A stretch of 16,918 bases of DNA from Agrocybe praecox (GCA_964017145.1 CAXHKQ010000325.1:1-16918); one strand, 5' to 3'; positions 8,765 to 16,918 are shown, numbered from the stretch's first letter. The notes: generated by a model from the letters alone, not told the origin. A program made the numbers and translations.

Positions 8765-9226
8765 TGTCAGGGTTTCCCCTATTTTTTCCTTATTTTTCTA
8801 TATTTATTTCGCATTTTTCCCTTTTGTAGATGTGTAGATATCTTATCTGTTTCATATCTTTGATTATCTCTTGATTATCATTTGATTAGATACTTATCAC
8901 TTTAATTTCCCATGAGCATAGCCTCATCCATTCTACATCATTCTACATCATTCTTTTACTTTCTTTATGATGTCATTGCCTTACTCATCATTCCTTTCTA
9001 TGATGTCATGGAGGAATATTCTAGAATAGCTGTAGGGTATATATACTGGACATGTATGTAGCTGTAGCCCCAGCTTCAATCTCTTAGGATATCCACTATC
9101 ATTGGTGTGATCTCTTAGAACCATTGAGTGTCTCTCTCTCTCTTCATCTCTCTCTCTCTCTCTCTCTCTCTCTTGCTTTGTCTTTGTTGGTGGCCTTGTC
9201 ACACTGATCTTAGTGTTGCCCTGACA
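8765..9226 (+). repeat. 3' LTR (462 bp)
   Basis: Same length and, by eye, same sequence as 2806-3267. It begins directly after the pol stop codon and the polypurine tract. On the minus strand its sequence extends the broken host reading frame to a stop at 8981-8983. Confidence 0.96.
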
Positions 9227-9231
9227 GTATG
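9227..9231. repeat. Target-site duplication, right copy (GTATG)
   Basis: Exact copy of 2801-2805. It covers the last bases of codons 95 and 96 of the interrupted host gene on the minus strand. Confidence 0.93.
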
Positions 9232-9514
9232 CCTCAGCTTTTGACTTTTTAATGTCAAGTTTCCGAGCAGCAACAACATTTTTGAGCCGCTTGATTCGTC
9301 TCTCTGTTGTTCGAGATTTCGAAGATGCGCCGGCTAACTGCTTTTCTAATAGTCTGTTCTTGTTTCGGATGTCTTCCTCTGCCGTCAGCTGGTCTATGTC
9401 TGGCTGATCTTCGATGAGAAGTCTTGATTGATTGTGAGCTTTGGTTATGTTCGTTAATCTGGCTTCTTTCTGTTTTCGTGTATTTTTTGATCGCTTTTTG
9501 AAATTTCGGGACAT
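9227..9514 (-). CDS. Exon 1 of the transposase-like gene, start codon side
   Basis: This part encodes native residues 1-96, beginning M-S-R-N-F-K-K-R-S and rich in Lys, Arg, Gln and Glu, likely a coiled coil. The ATG follows directly on an AG acceptor of a 5'-leader intron. In the current allele the frame runs out of codon 96 (Tyr, the end of the target duplication) into the antisense of the 3' LTR and stops at 8981-8983. That would give a 177-residue chimera whose last 81 residues are LTR-encoded, including an R-E repeat from the CT microsatellite. Confidence 0.7.
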
Positions 9515-9587
9515 CTAATAGTATTATACAAAAGGTTGATAGTCTAAACAGAGCCATTGAGCAAGAAAAAAATGTTTTATTACTTAC
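9515..9587 (-). other. Probable 5'-leader intron upstream of the transposase-like gene
   Basis: On the minus strand a GTAAGTAA donor and a CTATTAG acceptor bracket 73 nt that end exactly before the ATG at 9514-9512. The only upstream ATG giving an open exon would enter the next exon in the wrong frame, so the intron is most simply in the untranslated leader. Supported by splice signals only. Confidence 0.45.
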
Positions 9588-10194
9588 TTTCTAGAAAATC
9601 CTCCCAACAAGGCAAGATCAGACGCGTCAAAACGCGCATTACATAATCATTAAATTAGTTTTTCATGCATCACCAATTAGAACAGACTTATTCCTTGCTG
9701 CGACGCGTTCGAGTCCCATTGAGCGCGTTAATATCATCTATTTAATGACGCTCAGGGCATGGTTGGTTTAATTTTTGAGAAAATTGACCGGAAGTGGTAT
9801 TTCTTATGTAATTAGGCCCTTTGCCGAGCGAAATAATCAATTTCACTCCAACGGACCCCTGCCGATACATTTTTGCCATGATTATGTACTACATATAGGG
9901 CAAAGGAGTGCCGCATTAGGGAGAAAAAGTGTTGGTAAAAAATCCGAAATGATCTGGCGAGGATAAACAAGTACAAATAGCCCACCGCCTAATGCGGTGT
10001 TGCGCCTCCCCAATAAATGCACTTCAGAGCCAGGGCTAAAACGCAACGTTACCATTGACCACGACGACCCGCTATCCATAATTTCCTTTTCTAACAGGCT
10101 AGTCTATGATTTTATAAGGTATGCATCAGAATTGAGCGTCTGCCAGAAATTATTAATCATTGAAACCCTTTAAGAGTACTGCTGAAATATTAGA
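9588..10194. promoter_or_regulatory. Intergenic promoter region between divergent genes
   Basis: This separates the minus-strand transposase-like gene from the plus-strand HECT-like gene. No credible coding frame is visible. It contains ACGCGT hexamers at 9622-9627 and 9703-9708 plus a GAGCGCGT near 9720, which resemble the MluI cell-cycle box of fungi, and a 10-bp inverted repeat (9911-9920 and 9988-9997). Promoter function is inferred from position. Confidence 0.45.
9911..9997. repeat. 10-bp inverted repeat, 67-bp spacer
   Basis: CCGCATTAGG at 9911-9920 and CCTAATGCGG at 9988-9997 are perfect inverted copies. No clear target duplication or gene lies between or around them, so function is unknown. 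Confidence 0.5.
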
Positions 10195-13100
10195 ATGGCG
10201 ACCCTCACAAGATCTCGGCTGGAAGAAAGTTCGGTGACGAGTACTTTATTGGACTCTCAAGTACCAACGCCTTTTCCGAGAGAACAGCTATCTGTAGTCC
10301 ATCAGGAGACCAAGGAAGATGATGAGCCCTTGATTACTGTTGAACAGTATACGGAAGAGAGGCCGTCGGAGACGGTGGCCTTGGTATGTGAATTAAATAT
10401 CTTTTTCCAAGCTAGCTGCTGATATTTTGCAGAGAGAAGTTATGCCCTCTATACTACACGTCCAGAGGTCGTGCCTAATGACGCTGAATAACCTACTGTC
10501 GGAACCAATAGGATGGAATCCTATTTTACCTGACCGTCGACGGTCCATGCCACCTTCAGAGTCTGGTGCGGGACCTTCTTTCAAGGAAGATACCCAAACA
10601 TCTGCTCTGCATACCCTCGTGCATAATCTGCGAAATCATGCAGAGGACGGGGAGATGCTCGAAGTATGTGGATCAGCGGGCTCAGACACTCAATTACTGC
10701 TCGAACTTCGTCTCCGCGTTGACGCCATTTCTTCATCAATATCAACAAACGATGCAGCACTCGCCAAAGCTCTTGTATCCCTCTTATCTGATCTTCAGAG
10801 GATGTCCGAAATACAGGCCAACGTCCCCAGCAGTTCCACTCCAATTTCTGGCTTCGACTTGGAAACCTCAAGCATTCTTGAAGCACCGCCTCCCATTGAT
10901 ATTTATGACAGACTAACGCGGCAATTGAGCGATCTGCAGATCGAACGCCTTTCATCACAGACACCAGGATCAGCGTCTCCATTCGTCGTCGTCGAAACTG
11001 CTTTGCTTTGGTCTCGCATCGATACGGAGCTCGAGAACGTTGTCGCTCTGTGCAAAGAGCGAACTGAGACGTTACCCAAGTTTACACAGGATTACCTTCC
11101 ACCGCAATACGACGACGACAACGACGACCTGGAATATCCACCAGAGTATGATGGCGCTGGTAGATCATCTTTTGATGACTCCAAGGCGAAGTCCGGACAT
11201 GCTCATCAGGTCACCGCGTCGCGACAAACGGATGAAAAGATGAGGATGGATTTAGAAGCAGTAGCTATGGCTATCGATCGATTGTATCTCGTCGCGCCAC
11301 AGCTGCATAATCAACGGGTCGAGCTTAAATCGACCAAGTTAGCTCAGATGGAAAAGGCCAGACGAGAAGGCTCAACGACCACATCCACAGGACCCTCAAC
11401 GAGAATGGGAACGCCAAATCAACGAGAAAAATCGGGAAAGGGCAAAGAAAGAGATATCAAAGAACTGGAAAACCTTTTGGATCTCATCGGGAAGGCTTCG
11501 GAAAGGACCTTGAAGGACCAATCCGTAGTTTTGGATGGCAACATGAAGGCTAGGTTAGAACGGTCAAAAAGGCGAGAATCTGCCAAGGTTTGTGTTTCTT
11601 CGCTTGCCTTTGTTAAAAACCACCACCATATTAATGTCATTTCTCAAAGCGCGATGCATTCGTTGAACAACTCGTGAGGCACTCAGAAGCCGGCCGTATT
11701 CACGGACAGGATGCAATTTTACAGCCACAGATTCGAATGAGAGATCCCGAAGCTCTTCTTACATTGCCCGAATTCATGGAAGAAGCGCTGCCTGAATCCG
11801 AGCTGCAGAAAGATACTACATTGCTGACCTTGCCGGAATTTGTTAGCGAAAGCAATGGCTTGATGCAAAAACATTCGCACCCTGATCTACGCCACGTGTC
11901 TACTCCTCCCTCTGTGAAAGCCAAGAAAAAGAGACATCGAAGTTTGTCGGCTCCCCCACTGGCTTGGCTGAGGTCGTCATTGTCGAGTTCTTCGTCTTCG
12001 TCTTCGTCTACAGGAGCGGCAAGCAGTAGCTCATCAGTGAAAGGAAAGTCGAAGGCTGATCAAGCTCATGGTGAGCATCGCGCGTAATCAATAGAATTAT
12101 AAATGTTGTTAACCATCTTGAATTTAGGATTTGACGTTACATATGTAGCGGAGAATTATGAAAACTTACATCATACCCTTGCTTTTATCACTATTACCGG
12201 TACCAAAGCTAAAGCTTCTGACATTCACGCAGAAGTGTTACCACCTTTTGATTTGTTGACCGACAGTGGTCGAGGAGTGGGAGGCGGTGATCATCTTGTC
12301 GTCAAATACGGGCCTTATTCTTCTTTGCCCTTAATGTTACCTGCTCATTCAACGCCTGGTCCAAAGGAAGTTATAGCGCAGGGCGGTCATTTTGAAGTCA
12401 AGCTGATGACGCGACCTTCGCCTTCGAACCCATTTACAGAGCGAGGGGAAGTAGCGCCACTTCCTGCCCTGCTTGATGCAGACCAACTTCTTTCTATCCG
12501 ACCTACCTCGTTTATCTGTGCTTCGTGCTCCCTTCCTCTAGTAAAGTCATCGAAAGTTACTCGCTATCGGGATTTACCCTCAGAGCATTGGGAAGAGCTG
12601 GTGGATGCGTGGATGTGTCATGGTGATCAAAAATTACATGAACACGTTACGAACCAGGGTAAAGCTGGCTTTTGGCCCAACGTAGGGGAGGGACTTGTTG
12701 GAGGGAGTTATATGCTGTTTGATGATGATGATATATATGGGAGTAATCTTCACCTAGGACATGATAAAAAGGTATGTTTTTTGTTTGTTTTTTTCTTTCT
12801 TTCTGTTCGGGCAACAAGAAGGCTGGCGTCGGAATATCCACCGACGATCGTTGTTGATCGTGTTTTGAACATCAGGATGGCTGTTAACTCGGTCGTGCTT
12901 GAGAGGGCAAGCATGGTTGACGCGATTTTACTAGTTGATACAAACTGCCCAAGATCGAGACTCGCTCCGCGGTCAACTTACTCTTAAACAACTCTCTTGT
13001 ATGAAGTCTCCTTCTTGAGAGCTACACTTGAGTACACATTTCTATTTGACATTTTCACTATCTTCATCGATATCAGTGTGTTTGTGTTACTATGCTAACA

Positions 13101-13847
13101 ACTATTGCACCATATCTAGGATGATAATTGGAAATTAACAAGATGTCTGTGCGGTGCTGTCGTCGGGCGATGTCAAGAACGGACTCTAGACCGTGGCATC
13201 ACGACCATTCATAGGATTCTCAAATACGCCGTACGCCCTGTCGGTCCTTCAGCAGAGTGCGTCTTCAGCTTCTTTCCTTTCGGGTTTGATTCTGATTGGG
13301 CTTTTTTTCTAGTCTCCTCAAAGTCCCTTTATCTGCATTTGTGGTCGAGGATATGATGGAATTCGTGCATGCCCATGCGTCGTACCGCTTCGTCATTCAG
13401 GATGAAGAGGAGGAGAGATCAAGAATTCTTGTGAGCAGTGCTTTATGTGTTGCTTGTGCGCCGGATTGTTGTACTTAGACTTGCTTAGATCTGGTTATTC
13501 AAACCACGGATTCAGCTGTCATACACGACATCCAGCTCCCGCAGCGGTATACCGAAGAGCGGCAATATTGTCGCTGCTAAAGTGCTATACAAGCTTATCA
13601 AGCCGTCCGAAGACGTCAAAGATATCAGAACGTATGTTCGCCATTCCTTTATAACCAAGAAATTTCTGATGCGGCCGTGTATAGTTACTTGAACAAATAC
13701 CCTGGATTCCCTCAAGCAGAGTTCCTGTCATACCCCATGTCTGTCTGCCGCCGCGTCGCAAGTATGTTGACAGAAAGCAACCTCGCGTATCCAGAAAGCC
13801 TGCGGATGATGACTGGACTGCAGGTCGGGTGGTTGCAGCGTGTATAA
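10195..13847 (+). CDS. HECT-like E2-binding (UBE3D/HECT_2) protein with long N-terminal extension
   Basis: Eight exons: 10195-10383, 10433-11587, 11650-12070, 12128-12771, 13120-13256, 13313-13430, 13489-13631, 13685-13847; 2970 nt, 989 aa, phases consistent throughout. Residues 1-588 are helical and low-complexity, with an acidic Tyr/Asp run (about 285-310), a basic Lys/Glu helix (about 390-450), two L-L-T-L-P-E-F motifs (484 and 506) and a Ser run. Residues 590-989 resemble the HECT_2 family (human UBE3D): F-I-C719-A-S-C722, W750-M-C-H753, R-C812-L-C814-G-A-V-V-G-R-C821, then P-L-S-A-F-V-V-E-D, E-E-E-E-R, I-W-L-F-K-P and a C-terminal F-P-Q-A-E-F-L block. UBE3D binds E2 enzymes and has been described as an E3. 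The clustered Cys/His likely bind zinc. The start has A at -3. The fusion is inferred from intron phase, not from cDNA. Confidence 0.85.
12772..13119 (+). other. Long intron 4 of the HECT-like gene (348 nt)
   Basis: GTATGT donor and ATATCTAG acceptor join H-D-K-K to D-D-N-W-K in frame. The other six introns of the gene are 49-62 nt. A GCTAACA branch-like sequence lies about 25 nt before the acceptor. I see no internal exon that fits the protein family, and no snoRNA boxes. Confidence 0.7.
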
Positions 13848-14464
13848 TGTCTTTTTGAATTTGCACGTTTTCTTATAAAGGATAATAAAAAATTACATTA
13901 GACGTTCAACAGGTGTTAGATCCTGCACCACTAGTCGCTCCCTACCAACTCCCCTATTATCCCCCTTTTTTGGTGATATCTGTACAATTATTGTATCTTA
14001 TACTTTACGATTTGACCTTGGACCATCGTGTTTGGACGTTCTTTTGTTTCGTTTTCTTGCAACTTTCGTCGGGTAGATGCAGGTCATTTGGTGTAGCATA
14101 TATGTGCAATGGAATAAATGTCTCACAAGTTGCAGGATGGTCAACACTTCGTGTTATTTAGAACTTCACCGCCGTGAAAAGGCTCTTGACAGAGGGCAAG
14201 AATGGTGAGTCTGTCAACATCAACATTGTCGCCTTCTTGAATAAGCAACCGTAAAGCGCGGGATAGATAACATAGGCTCCCTCCCTAGTTGTTCAAACAG
14301 TGGTACTAAAGTTTAGAATTAAAAATAAATATGGCGTTGACCCCCAAGCTAAAATACATTCGCCTTGTATTGCTTACAAGCTCGATAGAATACATAATGA
14401 TTGTATAGAAGCCATGCGTGTGTGTGAAAGAAGAGAGATGCGAAAGAGAGATAGAAAAGGGAAA
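13848..14464. other. Intergenic region between convergent 3' ends, nothing assigned
   Basis: 617 bp between the HECT-like stop codon and the minus-strand H2A stop codon. It should hold both 3' untranslated regions. AT-rich blocks alternate with pieces of balanced composition. Around 14160-14205 there is a short open segment (N-F-T-A-V-K-R-L-L-T-E-G-K-N) between a TTTAG and a GTGAGT that could be an exon remnant, but I cannot link it to any gene. No tRNA or repeat seen. Confidence 0.4.
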
Positions 14465-15183
14465 TCAAGCCTCCTCAGCGTCCTTTTTCGATTTGCTGTA
14501 ATGTGATATGTAAGAGCACAAGCAATGAATGGATGCGGAAAGACGTACTTGGATTTCGAAGGGAGCAGCTCAGCGGCTATGTGTGGAACAACACCACCTT
14601 GGGAAATGACGACATTGCCGAGTAGTTTGTTCAACCTAACGATCACGCCCATGAGTACACAAACATAGAGAGCTCAACCTTGACGTACTCTTCATCGTTT
14701 CGGATAGCGAGTTGGAGATGGCGAGGAACGATACGTTGCTTCTTGTTATCACGCGCTGCGTTTCCAGCAAGTTCAAGGATTTCGGCAGCGAGGTATTCGA
14801 GGACGGCGGCGAGGTAAACTATGAAAACTATTAGCATAAACCATTGGTATTTGAAGGAGAAAACGGACCTGGAGCACCAGCACCAACACGCTGGGCGTAG
14901 TTACCCCTCTTCAACAAACGGTGAACACGACCAACAGGAAACTGGAGACCAGCCTTGGCCGAGCGTGATTGGGATTTGCCGTCTCCGCCGCTGATCTTGC
15001 CACCTGAAGCTGATTTGCCTGCTTTGCCTGCAAAAAAGTCAGAAATCTTGCAAACCACGATTATCCGCCTCGTTCCACTTGAATAATTTCAAGTAGCCCC
15101 AAGACACAGCGAGACACACCTTTTCCGCTCTAAAGACACGGTCAGCCTCAGCCACACAGGTATAGTGTTGTAATCCGTACCAT
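14465..15183 (-). CDS. Histone H2A
   Basis: Nucleosome core histone in six exons on the minus strand: 15183-15181 (ATG alone), 15129-15120 (10 nt), 15027-14869, 14818-14689, 14635-14549, 14495-14465; 420 nt, 139 aa, all phases consistent. The spliced N-terminus M-S-G-K-G-K-A-G-K is a typical H2A tail. The fold has [41 protein letters not shown] (acidic patch), R-N-D-E-E-L-N-K-L-L-G and Q-G-G-V-V-P-H-I. These are canonical H2A, not H2A.Z. Introns are 51, 92, 50, 53 and 53 nt; several have CTGAC or CTAAT branch-like sites. The C-terminus ends S-K-K-D-A-E-E-A and lacks the S-Q-E/D-Φ phosphorylation motif usual in fungal H2A. Confidence 0.95.
15120..15183 (-). other. H2A start: ATG-only exon, 51-nt intron, 10-nt exon
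   Basis: The ATG at 15183-15181 is followed at once by a GTACGG donor. The first intron (15180-15130) has a CTGAC branch site and a CTTTAG acceptor. The 10-nt exon AGCGGAAAAG precedes a GTGTGT donor; the next acceptor is TTTTTTGCAG at 15030-15028. Only this chain gives the expected H2A N-terminus. The unspliced alternative (ATG with A at 15058) gives a non-histone leader reading through intron sequence. Confidence 0.8.
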
Positions 15184-15371
15184 GATAAATTATATAAGTG
15201 AAATGAGAACTTGAAGAAGGAGATGGTGGTGGTTTAAGTTTAAGAGGCAGTTGGGAACAGTGTAAACAAAGAAACGCGCTCTAATTTATGTTTATGTCAC
15301 TCACGTGATTAACGCGTTCCAAAATTGGCCGAAGCTCGGCACCGTGACTTGCCTCTTTAACAACGGCGACA
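15184..15371. promoter_or_regulatory. Divergent promoter of H2A and ATP10
   Basis: 188 bp between two start codons. Candidate sites: TGTAAACA (forkhead-like) at 15261-15268, TCACGTGA (perfect 8-bp palindrome, Cbf1/bHLH-like) at 15301-15308, AACGCGTT containing an ACGCGT MluI cell-cycle box at 15311-15318, and ATTGG (CCAAT on the minus strand) at 15324-15328. An S-phase histone gene fits a cell-cycle box. Assignments are by motif only. Confidence 0.5.
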
Positions 15372-16499
15372 ATGTCTGCATTATTTTCTTCAGTCAAGCC
15401 ACTACAAAGGTCATTTCTGACATACTCTCTATCACAAACATGTCTTTCGAGGACATTCTACGTATCTTCTATCTCAAACGCGGAGGCTAAGCAAAAGCAA
15501 GTGAAGGATAATGGAACAAGTGCCCCGACATCAGAATCGGATACATTACCACCCCTCAGTAGGCCTTTAGGTGTTCGACAGAGGCCTACTACTGCAATAA
15601 GATCAAGTGTTGAAAGAATAAAAGACCTTATGGATCATGATGCGCTCATGGCTCAAAGAAAGCACCTGTAAGTAAGCCTTCAAGAAATGGTTGATTTGTA
15701 TACCGAATGGTCCTGAGATGCCTTTGGATTATAGTATTAAAGAGGCAGGGAAAGGTTACTTTCATGACTTGAATATGACACGAAAACACGGCGGAAAGAC
15801 GTGGATTGCTCCTAAAGTGCTTATTCGCGAAGATGTGCGTGAAATTGTCTTTGAATAATCTATCCACCAACTTAGTCTCCCAAATTCATTTGAATGTTTT
15901 AGAAATCGTTATACCTACCAAACATCAATGGTACCGCACTGGATGACGGCACGAAAAAAGATACGACTACTCTGTGCTTTGGAAAAATTTCAGTTCTAGC
16001 CATGCTCGGGACCCAAATATCCGAGGTATATTTCACCGAGGCATGCAACACCTTCAGATGCTCATATATATATCATTTACTCTAGGCACATGTTAAATCA
16101 TTTACGTATGCCCTCAACGCTCGCTTCGCTTCCAACCCTCTCTATCAATTCGTTCAAATTAATCTGCAAGAAAATCTCCTCAAATCTCTCCTCGTCAAGG
16201 TTTACGCTCGAGCATTACGCGGCTCCGTCCCACCCGCATTGCACCCTACCTACCTAATTTCAAGCCAGAACATGGAATACCTTCGCGACCCTCTAGGAAT
16301 GACGAACAGCAAAGTAGGGTACGTCTACCTCGTTGACGAAAATTTGAAAATTCGTTGGGGTGGCTCTGCGGATGCCACTTTGGAGGAAACGCAGAGTCTG
16401 GAGAGCTGTACGGGAGCTCTGTTGAAGAGGTTGGAGGCAAAGGAAGGAAGGCCAGCGGCACCCGTGTCGCCGGAATCTTTGCCCGCTGAAGCAGTGTAG
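15372..16499 (+). CDS. ATP10: Mitochondrial ATP synthase assembly factor Atp10
   Basis: Four exons: 15372-15667, 15735-15834, 15903-16025, 16086-16499; 933 nt, 310 aa. Atp10 is an inner-membrane-associated chaperone of the matrix side that helps subunit 6 assemble into the F0 rotor-stator. The first 37 residues have Arg, Lys, Ser and Leu and no acidic residue, as in a mitochondrial presequence. The family core follows: L-I-K-E-A-G-K-G-Y-F-H-D, L-Y-L-P-N-I-N-G, G-K-I-S-V-L, and near the C-terminus Y-L-R-D-P-L-G-M-T-N then G-Y-V-Y-L-V-D (251-257) and I-R-W-G-G-S-A-D-A-T. Introns of 67, 68 and 60 nt have GTAAGT, GTGCGT and GTATAT donors. It is divergent from H2A across 188 bp, with no functional link. 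Confidence 0.92.
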
Positions 16500-16918
16500 T
16501 ATTTTAAACAGGTACACGACGGTGTGTATTGCTTTTTGAAGTTATACCAATGTAATGGATTTCACATTCTACTCGACTCATGTTTATATTTGGTGTCCAC
16601 CTCTCCGTCTTAATTCGTCGATTCGTCTTTTCGCAATGTTTTTAGTACCGGGCTGCCCGGATCCGTTTAACCCGACGCTTTATCTCACAAGACTTGGGAT
16701 CTCCTTTCGAAGAGCTGAAAATGTCTTAACCACCCACTAACCCGGACTCGTACGCCAGAAGTATCCAATAGTATGTTTACATATTTCTCGTATCAAGATT
16801 CATCTTTCTGATTTTTTTTGTTCGTTGGTTTATTCTTGCCCTGTGTAAAAAAAGCCCGCACACAGGAATTATCGAGCAAAGTGAATCATATGGTCTCGAA
16901 AGATCTATTTCCAGTTAC
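16500..16918. other. Downstream flank of ATP10, no confident gene
   Basis: This should include the ATP10 3' untranslated region. The only open frame of note (16555-16740) has no recognisable features. At the right edge, the minus strand shows an acceptor-like AAATAG followed by a 12-codon open piece ending in TAA (16869-16871), which could be the last exon of a gene lying beyond the window. This is weak. Confidence 0.35.

Larger units (their letters stand above)
2806..9226 (+). mobile_element. Complete Ty3/gypsy LTR retrotransposon (chromovirus)
   Basis: A 6421-bp element bounded by 462-bp LTRs that begin TGTCAGG and end CCTGACA, flanked by a GTATG duplication. Order: 5' LTR, 11-nt primer site, 517-nt leader, gag, pol with domains PR-RT-RNaseH-IN-GPY-chromodomain, polypurine tract, 3' LTR. 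Gag and pol are both open and I see no difference between the LTRs, so it inserted recently and may be autonomous. The chromodomain places it among chromoviruses; the self-priming site and the domain order resemble the Tf1/sushi group. It lies antisense inside a transposase-like host gene. Its internal region contains no CpG dinucleotide. Confidence 0.97.
110..9514 (-). pseudogene. Transposase-like Agaricomycete protein gene, split by an LTR retrotransposon
   Basis: Two-exon gene on the minus strand, interrupted in exon 1 by the retrotransposon at 2806-9226. Coding parts are 9514-9227, 2800-2341 and 2274-110; with one copy of the target duplication they sum to 2913 nt, exactly 971 codons (970 aa plus stop), with no internal stop. 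The N-terminal 170 residues are basic and coiled-coil-like. After the intron come a D256-S-T-S-H motif followed by a β-strand-like run, GTSGD347HAADQ, a C448-C-M-H451-K-D-L-N motif, a long helical region, and N-D-A-N-E747-G-G-L-G, then a second coiled coil (about 800-860) and an acidic C-terminus. The Asp/Asp/Glu order plus a C-x2-H motif resembles DDE transposases of the hAT/MULE type; this is inference, not an established assignment. I recall close relatives as repeated hypothetical proteins in mushroom genomes. Apart from the insertion it looks intact. Confidence 0.72.

Noticed and set aside
9698..9725. Sequence GTTCGAGTCCC resembling a tRNA T-loop/B box
   Set aside because: The flanking bases do not form a T stem, and no A box, anticodon arm or acceptor stem is present at the right spacing on either strand.
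13913..14161. 82-aa plus-strand open frame after the HECT-like gene
   Set aside because: It has a non-ATG start, no conserved motif, and lies where the 3' untranslated region is expected.
14643..15058. Histone gene read as H2A.Z
   Set aside because: The residues are those of canonical H2A ([23 protein letters not shown]); H2A.Z-specific segments are absent.
15190..15197. TATATAA-like sequence as TATA box of H2A
   Set aside because: It sits only about 10 bases before the ATG, too close to direct a transcript that includes this start codon with a normal leader.

Overview
The window looks like a chromosomal segment of a mushroom-forming basidiomycete (Agaricomycete). The genes are dense, split by many GT-AG introns of about 50-70 nt, and encode eukaryotic nuclear proteins: histone H2A, the mitochondrial ATP synthase assembly factor Atp10, and a HECT-like E2-binding protein. 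The left part carries a gene of a kind I recall as multi-copy in mushroom genomes.

Left half (1-9.6 kb): a minus-strand gene (exon 1 starting at 9514, exon 2 ending at 110) for a 970-residue, transposase-like protein is split by a complete Ty3/gypsy LTR retrotransposon (2806-9226, 6421 bp, plus strand). The retrotransposon has 462-bp LTRs in which I see no difference between copies, a 5-bp target duplication (GTATG), an 11-nt self-priming site, gag, pol (protease, RT, RNase H, integrase, GPY module, chromodomain) and a polypurine tract flush against the 3' LTR. If the element and one target copy are removed in silico, the host gene reads through in frame. This is a recent insertion of a chromovirus into another probable mobile-element gene. 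I find no CpG dinucleotide in the element's 5.5-kb internal region, while all flanking DNA has many.

Middle (9.6-13.85 kb): a promoter interval, then a plus-strand gene of eight exons (10195-13847, 989 aa). It joins an N-terminal helical, Ser-rich region to a UBE3D/HECT_2-type E2-binding domain.

Right part (13.85-16.9 kb): 0.6 kb of unassigned sequence between convergent 3' ends. Then come a minus-strand histone H2A gene in six exons (its start codon is an exon by itself and the next exon is 10 nt), a 188-bp divergent promoter, and a plus-strand ATP10 gene of four exons. The last 0.4 kb has no confident gene. The housekeeping genes are not functionally linked to one another. The strongest points for follow-up are the CpG-free, self-priming retrotransposon, the transposase-like gene it disrupts, and the fragmented H2A start.
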